Assembly (NCBI GenBank): GCA_028707275.1
Contig: JAQTUP010000003.1
Span: forward strand, 1-64,000
From: Gallionella sp.
GTDB taxonomy: Bacteria; Pseudomonadota; Gammaproteobacteria; Burkholderiales; Gallionellaceae
Direction of reading: 5' to 3'
Length of the DNA: 64,000 nucleotides
Program-made: the position numbers and the translations under genes
Shown: piece by piece, positions 57,595 through 64,000 of the stretch
Position numbering within the stretch: the stretch's first letter is position 1
Layout of the letters: the number at the start of each line of letters is the position of its first letter
The notes under the pieces: model-generated
Database searches by the model: none
What the model was told of the DNA's origin: nothing
Seen by the model: the letters and a program-made list of their open reading frames with translations, nothing else

Positions 57595-58659
57595 CTACTT
57601 GATGATGGCGTTCAATTCACCCCTGGCATAACGGTTTGCCATTGCATCCAGTGAGATAGGCTTGATCTTGCCGGCCATACCAGCACAACCGAATGCTTCG
57701 TAACGCGCCTTGCAAATACCCTTCATGGCCTTGGTTGTTTCTGCCATGAACTTGCGAGGATCGAAGTCCTTGGTGTTTTGTGCCAGGTAACGACGGGTAG
57801 CACCTGTCGATGCCATGCGCAGATCGGTGTCGATGTTGACTTTACGAACGCCGTTCTTGATCCCTTCAACGATTTCTTCAACTGGAACGCCGTAGGTTTC
57901 GCCCATGGTGCCGCCGAATTCGTTGATGATCTTCAGCCATTCTTGTGGCACGGAGGAAGAACCGTGCATCACCAGATGCGTGTTAGGAATTCGCGCATGG
58001 ATTTCCTTGATGCGGTCGATACGCAATACGGCGCCGGTAGGAGGGCGTGTGAACTTGTACGCGCCGTGTGAGGTGCCGATGGCGATTGCCAGTGCATCAA
58101 CACCGGTCAGACGTACAAATTCAGCCGCTTCTTCAGGATCCGTCAGCAACTGGTCGTGGCTCAGAACGCCGACTGCGCCCTGACCGTCTTCCTGTTCGCC
58201 TTCGCCTGATTCCAAAGAACCTAAGCAACCCAATTCGCCTTCAACGGAAACACCGACCGCGTGTGACATTTCAACGACACGGCGGGAGATATTCACGTTG
58301 TATTCGAAGGAAGAAGGTGTCTTTGCATCGGCGAGCAAGGAGCCGTCCATCATCACGCTGGAGAAGCCGGAACGAATCGCATTGATGCAAACGCCTTCAG
58401 ACGCGCCGTGGTCCTGGTGCATGACGACCGGGATGTGCGGGTACATTTCAACTGCGGCTTCGATCAGGTGACGCAAGAACGGTTCGCCTGCGTATTTACG
58501 CGCGCCGGCCGAGCCTTGCATGATGACCGGGCTGTTGGTTTCGTCAGCCGCTTCCATGATCGCCTTGACCTGTTCGAGGTTGTTGACGTTGAATGCAGGT
58601 AGGCCGTAGCCGTTTTCTGCCGCGTGATCGAGAAGTTGACGCAATGATACTAATGCCAT
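57595..58659 (-). CDS. fba: Class II fructose-1,6-bisphosphate aldolase (CBB type)
   Basis: 354 aa. Zinc/active-site motifs: [38 protein letters not shown] and VMHGSSSVP. The 350-aa form with GEGEQEDG insert is the Calvin-cycle subtype (CbbA). Reversibly joins DHAP and GAP. Last gene of the carbon-metabolism cluster. Confidence 0.97.
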   Translation of the reverse strand: MALVSLRQLLDHAAENGYGLPAFNVNNLEQVKAIMEAADETNSPVIMQGSAGARKYAGEPFLRHLIEAAVEMYPHIPVVMHQDHGASEGVCINAIRSGFSSVMMDGSLLADAKTPSSFEYNVNISRRVVEMSHAVGVSVEGELGCLGSLESGEGEQEDGQGAVGVLSHDQLLTDPEEAAEFVRLTGVDALAIAIGTSHGAYKFTRPPTGAVLRIDRIKEIHARIPNTHLVMHGSSSVPQEWLKIINEFGGTMGETYGVPVEEIVEGIKNGVRKVNIDTDLRMASTGATRRYLAQNTKDFDPRKFMAETTKAMKGICKARYEAFGCAGMAGKIKPISLDAMANRYARGELNAIIK

Positions 58660-58725
58660 TTTTATCTCCTGATGGGTTAGATTGCTAACTCGTACTACCC
58701 CGCCCGAAAGAGCGGGGTAAATTGA

Positions 58726-60174
58726 TTAAAGGATATTTTTCTGGTGATCGCCAATACGCACGATCTTCATGGTGTTGGTATGCCCCGATTTTCCTACGGA
58801 TTCTCCGACGGTCACCACCACCAGATCGCCGTCCTGAACATAGCCCATTTCCAGCAGCTGTTGTTCGGCGTCGATCAGTTCCTGAGCTGGTTGCTTCGCA
58901 TTGCGGCTGGCAAACAGGACAGGGTGCACACCACTGAACAGGGTCACCTTGGTCAGAGTTTCCTGAACCGGCGTCAGGGCGAAAATAGGGACACCCGCAT
59001 TGACACGCGACATCCACAAAGCCGTGGAACCCGACTGTGTCAGTGCCACGATGGCCCGAACCTTGAAGTGTGATGCCGCAAACAGCGCGGACATCGCGAT
59101 GGATTGATCGATACGCGTAAATTTATGCATGGCCGCGCGGCAATCGTTATCGCGATCTTCGGCCTGATGTTCCGCGTTAAGACAGATACGCGCCATCGCT
59201 TCGATGGTTTCCACCGGGTAATCGCCGACAGCCGTTTCGGCAGACAACATCACCGCATCCGTACCATCCAATACCGCATTGGCCACGTCGGAGACTTCGG
59301 CGCGGGTCGGGATAGGATTGGTAATCATCGATTCCATCATCTGCGTAGCGGTAATCACCAGCCGATTCTTGGCGCGAGCCATCTTGATCATGCGCTTTTG
59401 CAATCCCGGAACTGCCGCATCACCCACCTCAACGCTCAAATCGCCGCGAGCCACCATGATGGCGTCAGAGGCTTCGATGATGTCAGCTAACGCCGGAATG
59501 GCTTCTGCACGCTCGATCTTGGCCATCAACAGGCTCTTGCCGCCCGCTTCGTGCATCAACTTGCGCGCAAAACGCATGTCATCGCCGCTGCGGGGGAAGG
59601 AAATCGCCAGATAGTCGGCCTTAATCAGCGCCGCCGTCTTGATGTCTTCCATGTCCTTTTCGGTCAGAGCAGGAGCCGTCAAGCCTCCGCCCTTACGATT
59701 GATACCCTTGTTGTTGGATAACACGCCGCCGCGCACAACCCGGCAAATGACTCTGGAACCGTCGACTTCGACCACGTCGAATTCCAGCATGCCATCGTTG
59801 AGCAGCAAGACCGAGCCACAGCTGACATCGTTGGGTAATTCCTTGTAATCGAGACCCACGCACTGCTGATTGCCCAATCCTTCGAGCTCGGCATCGAGAA
59901 CAAACGTATCGCCCTTGTTCAGGATGATCTTGTCATTTTCGAACTTGCCGACGCGAATCTTGGGGCCTTGCAGATCAGCCAGAATGCCCACGGTGCGACC
60001 GACAGCCTGGGCTGCCGCCCGGACGACTTCCGCACGCTTGACGTGATCGGCCGCGCTGCCGTGCGAGAAGTTCATGCGCACCAGATCGACCCCGGCACGG
60101 ATCATTTGCTCCAGAACTTTTTGATCGTTGGAGGCCGGCCCCAGTGTTGCAACTATTTTGGTTCTACGAAGCAT
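58726..60174 (-). CDS. pyk: Pyruvate kinase
   Basis: 482 aa. RRTKIVATLGPAS, DLVRMNFSHGS, ILADLQGPKIRVG, MAKIERAEAIP, MVARGDLSVEVG and TATQMMESMI are intact, covering substrate, Mg and K sites. Sits between pgk and fba, a common betaproteobacterial cbb-like order. A hairpin TACCCCGC/GCGGGGTA (58696-58719) lies between it and fba. Confidence 0.97.
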   Translation of the reverse strand: MLRRTKIVATLGPASNDQKVLEQMIRAGVDLVRMNFSHGSAADHVKRAEVVRAAAQAVGRTVGILADLQGPKIRVGKFENDKIILNKGDTFVLDAELEGLGNQQCVGLDYKELPNDVSCGSVLLLNDGMLEFDVVEVDGSRVICRVVRGGVLSNNKGINRKGGGLTAPALTEKDMEDIKTAALIKADYLAISFPRSGDDMRFARKLMHEAGGKSLLMAKIERAEAIPALADIIEASDAIMVARGDLSVEVGDAAVPGLQKRMIKMARAKNRLVITATQMMESMITNPIPTRAEVSDVANAVLDGTDAVMLSAETAVGDYPVETIEAMARICLNAEHQAEDRDNDCRAAMHKFTRIDQSIAMSALFAASHFKVRAIVALTQSGSTALWMSRVNAGVPIFALTPVQETLTKVTLFSGVHPVLFASRNAKQPAQELIDAEQQLLEMGYVQDGDLVVVTVGESVGKSGHTNTMKIVRIGDHQKNIL

Positions 60175-60249
60175 ATGTACCTTATATTGTATGGCTTGCA
60201 GCCTGTAGCTTGCGGCAAATCGTTTTCGCTGCCCGCTACTAGCTACTGG

Positions 60250-61446
60250 CTATTTTTTAGCGCGTTCTTCGAGAATCGCCACCGCCGGCAAAGTTTTGCC
60301 TTCGAGGAATTCAAGGAATGCGCCGCCTGCGGTTGAGATGTAGGACACCTTGTCAAAAATGTCGTACTTCTGGATCGCCGCAATCGTGTCGCCGCCGCCA
60401 GCCAGAGTAAAGGCTTTTGTTTCGGCAATCGCGCGGGCAATGGTTTTAGTGCCTTCACCGAACTGGTCATATTCAAACACGCCGACCGGACCGTTCCATA
60501 CCACCGTTCCGGCATTCATGATGATGTCGGCAATTTCCTGTGCAGACTGGGGGCCTATGTCGAAAATCATTTCGTCATCGGCCACATCGTCGGCATTCTT
60601 CAGGATCGCGGGGGTATTCTCATTGCCCGGCAGGAAGGGTGCTGCCGTACCTACCACGACATCGGTTGCGATAGGAATGATGGCGCCTCGCGCTGTCATC
60701 TTAGCGATCAACGCCTGTGCGGTTGGCACCAGATCGTTTTCGCACAAAGACTTGCCGACCGGATGACCTGTCGCCTTCAGGAAGGTGTTGGCGATACCGC
60801 CGCCGACCACCAGCTGTTCGCATTTTTCAGACAGGGATTCCAGAACGGTGAGCTTGGTGGAAACCTTGGAGCCGCCGACAATGGCCACCATGGGACGCGC
60901 AGGATTGAGCAACGCCTTGGTCAGGGCTTCGAGTTCACCTGTCAGCAGAATGCCTGCTGCGGCAACCGGCGCATACTTGGCCACGCCGTGTGTCGAGGCC
61001 TGAGCACGATGTGCCGTGCCGAAAGCATCCATGACAAAAACATCGCACAGCGCAGCATATTTCCTGGCGAGTTCGTCATTGTTTTTCTTTTCGCCCACAT
61101 TGAAGCGGCAATTTTCCAGCAAGACCAGTTCACCTTCGGCAACGTCAAACCCGCCATCGGTCCAGTCGCGGATTAAGCGGACCGGTTTTTCCAGCTTGTC
61201 AGCGATACAGTCGGCAACAGGTTGCAGTGAATTTTCCGCAGAATATTCGCCTTCAGTCGGACGCCCCAGGTGAGAGGTTACCATCACGCGTGCGCCGGCC
61301 TTCAGCGCAGCGTTAATGGTAGACATGGAGGCGGTGATACGGGCATCGGATGTAACTTTGCCGTCTTTGACAGGTACATTCAAATCAGAACGGATCAGGA
61401 CGCGAAGACCCTTGAGATCCAGATCAATCATTTTGATTACAGACAT
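60250..61446 (-). CDS. pgk: Phosphoglycerate kinase
   Basis: 398 aa. [41 protein letters not shown], and the ATP-site WNGPVGVFE with GGGDTIAA are all present. Works in the Calvin cycle and glycolysis. The 75-bp gap to pyk carries degenerate GCTTGCGGC/CTACTGGCT iterations and no gene. Confidence 0.97.
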   Translation of the reverse strand: MSVIKMIDLDLKGLRVLIRSDLNVPVKDGKVTSDARITASMSTINAALKAGARVMVTSHLGRPTEGEYSAENSLQPVADCIADKLEKPVRLIRDWTDGGFDVAEGELVLLENCRFNVGEKKNNDELARKYAALCDVFVMDAFGTAHRAQASTHGVAKYAPVAAAGILLTGELEALTKALLNPARPMVAIVGGSKVSTKLTVLESLSEKCEQLVVGGGIANTFLKATGHPVGKSLCENDLVPTAQALIAKMTARGAIIPIATDVVVGTAAPFLPGNENTPAILKNADDVADDEMIFDIGPQSAQEIADIIMNAGTVVWNGPVGVFEYDQFGEGTKTIARAIAETKAFTLAGGGDTIAAIQKYDIFDKVSYISTAGGAFLEFLEGKTLPAVAILEERAKK

Positions 61447-61467
61447 TTTCTACTCCAAAAAAACTGT

Positions 61468-61501
61468 AAGTGGCAAGTGGCAAGTGGCAAGTGGCAAGTG
61501 G
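61468..61501. repeat. AAGTGGC heptamer array upstream of pgk
   Basis: Four exact AAGTGGC units plus six bases, followed by the inverse motif CCACTTACTACTCGCCACT. Located between the gap stop and pgk start, 22 bp before the pgk ATG, where copy number could affect expression. Confidence 0.9.
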
Positions 61502-61541
61502 ATTTACCCACTTACTACTCGCCACTCACTACTCCCTGCTT

Positions 61542-62555
<1,014 letters not shown>

Positions 62556-62582
62556 TTAGTTATTAAAAACTTTGTCATTGCC

Positions 62583-64000
62583 TTACAGCACGCCCTTTAC
62601 AGCTTTCACCACATTTTCCACGGTGAAACCGAAATGCTTGAACAACTCAGGTGCAGGGGCTGATTCACCGAAGCAATCCATACCGACTACCGCGCCTTCC
62701 AGTCCGACATACTTGTACCATCCGCCTGTCACGCCGGCTTCGACCGCAACACGGTTTACACCGCGCGGCAACACGCTGTCCTTGTAGGCCTGGTCCTGCT
62801 TATCGAACACATTGGTCGAAGGCATGGATACCACGCGCACGTTGATGCCTTCGGCTGCCAGTGCTTTTTGTGCATCCAGAGCCAGAGTCACTTCCGAACC
62901 TGTAGCGATAATCACAGCTTTTGCAGCACCGTCTGCCGCGTCCGACAATACATAAGCACCCTTGCGGATGTTCGCGATCTGTTCTGCATCGCGCTTCTGG
63001 AATTGCAGGTTCTGGCGACTGAAAATCAGACTGGAAGGACCATCGGAACGCTCAACTGCCGCCACCCAGCAAACGATGGATTCTACGGTGTCGCAAGGAC
63101 GCCATGTTTCCATGTTGGGGATGTGACGCAAGGTCGCGGTTTGTTCGACAGGCTGGTGAGTAGGACCGTCTTCGCCCAGACCGATAGAGTCATGGGTGTA
63201 GACAAAAATCACGCGCTGCTTCATCAGGGCTGCCATGCGCAAGGCATTGCGGGCATATTCGGAGAACATCAGGAAGGTGCCGCCGAATGGCAGAAGACCG
63301 CCATGCAAAGCCATACCGTTCATGATGTGCGACATGCCGAATTCGCGCACGCCGTAGCTGATGTAGTTACCTGTGCTCTTGCCGTGAACATGCTTGCAGC
63401 CTGTCCAGTTGGTCAGGTTGGAACCTGTCAGATCGGCTGAACCGCCCAAAAATTCAGGCAGGGCAGGGGCCAGTGCGTTAATCGCATTTTGTGAAGCCTT
63501 GCGCGTTGCAATGGTTTCGCCTTTTGCATCGGTCGCAGCAATCGCGGCGGCGGCGTGTTCTGCCCAGTTAGTCGGCAATTCGCTGTTGGTGCGGCGAGTG
63601 AACTCGGCCGCCAGCTCAGGATAAGCTGCGGCGTATTCGGCGAACTTGTTGTTCCACAGCTTTTCCAGGCCTTCGCCGCGCGTACGCGCATCCCATGCTT
63701 CGTACACATGTGTCGGGATCTCAAACGGAGCATAAGGCCAGTTGATATGCGCGCGGGTTGCCGCCACTTCAGCATCGCCCAGGGCAGCGCCGTGCACGTC
63801 GTGCGTACCTTCCTTGTTAGGAGAGCCGGCACCGATGACTGTTTTGCAGCAGATCAGGGTAGGTTTGTCGGTAACGGCCTTGCCTTCTTCGATCGCGGCG
63901 TTGATCGCTTCAGGATCGTGACCTTCCACATTGGCTACAACGTGCCAGCCGTAAGCCTCAAAACGTTTTGCCGTGTCGTCTGTAAACCAGCCATTTGTAT
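62583..64000 (-). CDS. tkt: Transketolase (partial, N-terminus outside window)
   Basis: 471 codons of the C-terminal two-thirds are present; reading continues past position 64000 ([18 protein letters not shown] is in frame), so the GTG-initiated open frame at 63929 is not the true start. TPP-site acid region [14 protein letters not shown], and sugar-phosphate site motifs FSRQNL and GSEV are conserved. Transfers two-carbon units in the Calvin cycle and pentose phosphate pathway. First gene of the cluster on the minus strand in this window. Confidence 0.97.
   Translation of the reverse strand, partial: TNGWFTDDTAKRFEAYGWHVVANVEGHDPEAINAAIEEGKAVTDKPTLICCKTVIGAGSPNKEGTHDVHGAALGDAEVAATRAHINWPYAPFEIPTHVYEAWDARTRGEGLEKLWNNKFAEYAAAYPELAAEFTRRTNSELPTNWAEHAAAAIAATDAKGETIATRKASQNAINALAPALPEFLGGSADLTGSNLTNWTGCKHVHGKSTGNYISYGVREFGMSHIMNGMALHGGLLPFGGTFLMFSEYARNALRMAALMKQRVIFVYTHDSIGLGEDGPTHQPVEQTATLRHIPNMETWRPCDTVESIVCWVAAVERSDGPSSLIFSRQNLQFQKRDAEQIANIRKGAYVLSDAADGAAKAVIIATGSEVTLALDAQKALAAEGINVRVVSMPSTNVFDKQDQAYKDSVLPRGVNRVAVEAGVTGGWYKYVGLEGAVVGMDCFGESAPAPELFKHFGFTVENVVKAVKGVL

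Noticed and set aside
61468-61501. CRISPR-like array
   Set aside because: Units are 7 bp with no spacers; it is a simple tandem repeat. No CRISPR was seen elsewhere.
62583-63929. Complete transketolase starting at GTG 63929
   Set aside because: The frame continues upstream with conserved transketolase sequence to the window edge, so the gene is truncated by the window.

Overview
This 64 kb window looks like a chromosomal segment of an obligately or facultatively autotrophic, microaerophilic betaproteobacterium. The gene content (form II RuBisCO with CbbQ/CbbO, a CBB-type class II aldolase cluster, twin bacteriohemerythrins, homospermidine synthase, a glnA-DUF4124-ntrB-ntrC order) fits the Gallionellaceae/Sideroxydans type of iron oxidiser best. 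The assignment is inference from gene content only. No rRNA, tRNA, CRISPR array, transposase gene or prophage was seen.

Layout: (1) 0.1-4.4 kb, a minus-strand minor-pilin operon pilE-fimT-pilV-pilW-pilX, followed by a secreted Lys/Asp-rich protein where pilY1 might be expected. (2) 4.5-13.7 kb, the carbon-fixation locus: cbbR diverging from cbbM-cbbQ-cbbO, then fbp, purE, purC and a beta-carbonic anhydrase. The cbbR/cbbM intergenic region has nested dyad symmetry that reads as two mirror-image promoters. (3) 13.8-17.7 kb, housekeeping genes (pyrE, xthA, rhodanese, cation efflux). (4) 17.7-22.4 kb, nitrogen regulation: glnA, a DUF4124 protein, ntrB, ntrC. (5) 22.4-30.4 kb, mpl, a four-gene 2-oxoacid:acceptor oxidoreductase operon whose electron-transfer subunit is a fused flavoprotein/ferredoxin, and two FKBP isomerases, one a tandem fusion. 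(6) 30.5-32.1 kb, an AT-richer ATPase + TOPRIM gene pair resembling an anti-phage module. (7) 32.2-39.6 kb, metH, two bacteriohemerythrins, a 148-bp MITE-like element, a PsiE-like protein, comM and ubiK. (8) 39.7-43.4 kb, torF-glnK-amtB behind an NtrC site and a strong sigma54 promoter, and downstream a second NtrC/sigma54 unit driving an unknown 91-aa protein. (9) 44.3-52.6 kb, a divergent class A PBP-like protein, a Ser/Thr kinase, and a polyamine/ATP-grasp cluster (DUF350, glutathionylspermidine-synthase-like, DUF1190-like, homospermidine synthase) plus purU. (10) 52.6-54.6 kb, a small accessory patch: higBA, a duplicated 90-bp piece of purU, a frameshifted HigB-like toxin with an intact antitoxin, and a gene-free stretch. 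(11) 54.6-64 kb, a giant spermidine-synthase-like/TPR membrane protein and the carbon-metabolism cluster tkt-gap-pgk-pyk-fba (tkt cut by the window edge).

The main coherent themes are CO2 fixation (cbb genes at both ends, carbonic anhydrase, FBPase) and nitrogen control: NtrC-type palindromes precede glnA, torF-glnK-amtB and the unknown gene at 43.1 kb, and ntrBC lies in the same window. Short dispersed repeats are frequent between genes and in two cases lie in frame inside genes (cbbO and mpl). The best candidates for undescribed biology are the NtrC/sigma54-controlled 91-aa gene, the ATPase/TOPRIM pair and the symmetric cbb promoter.
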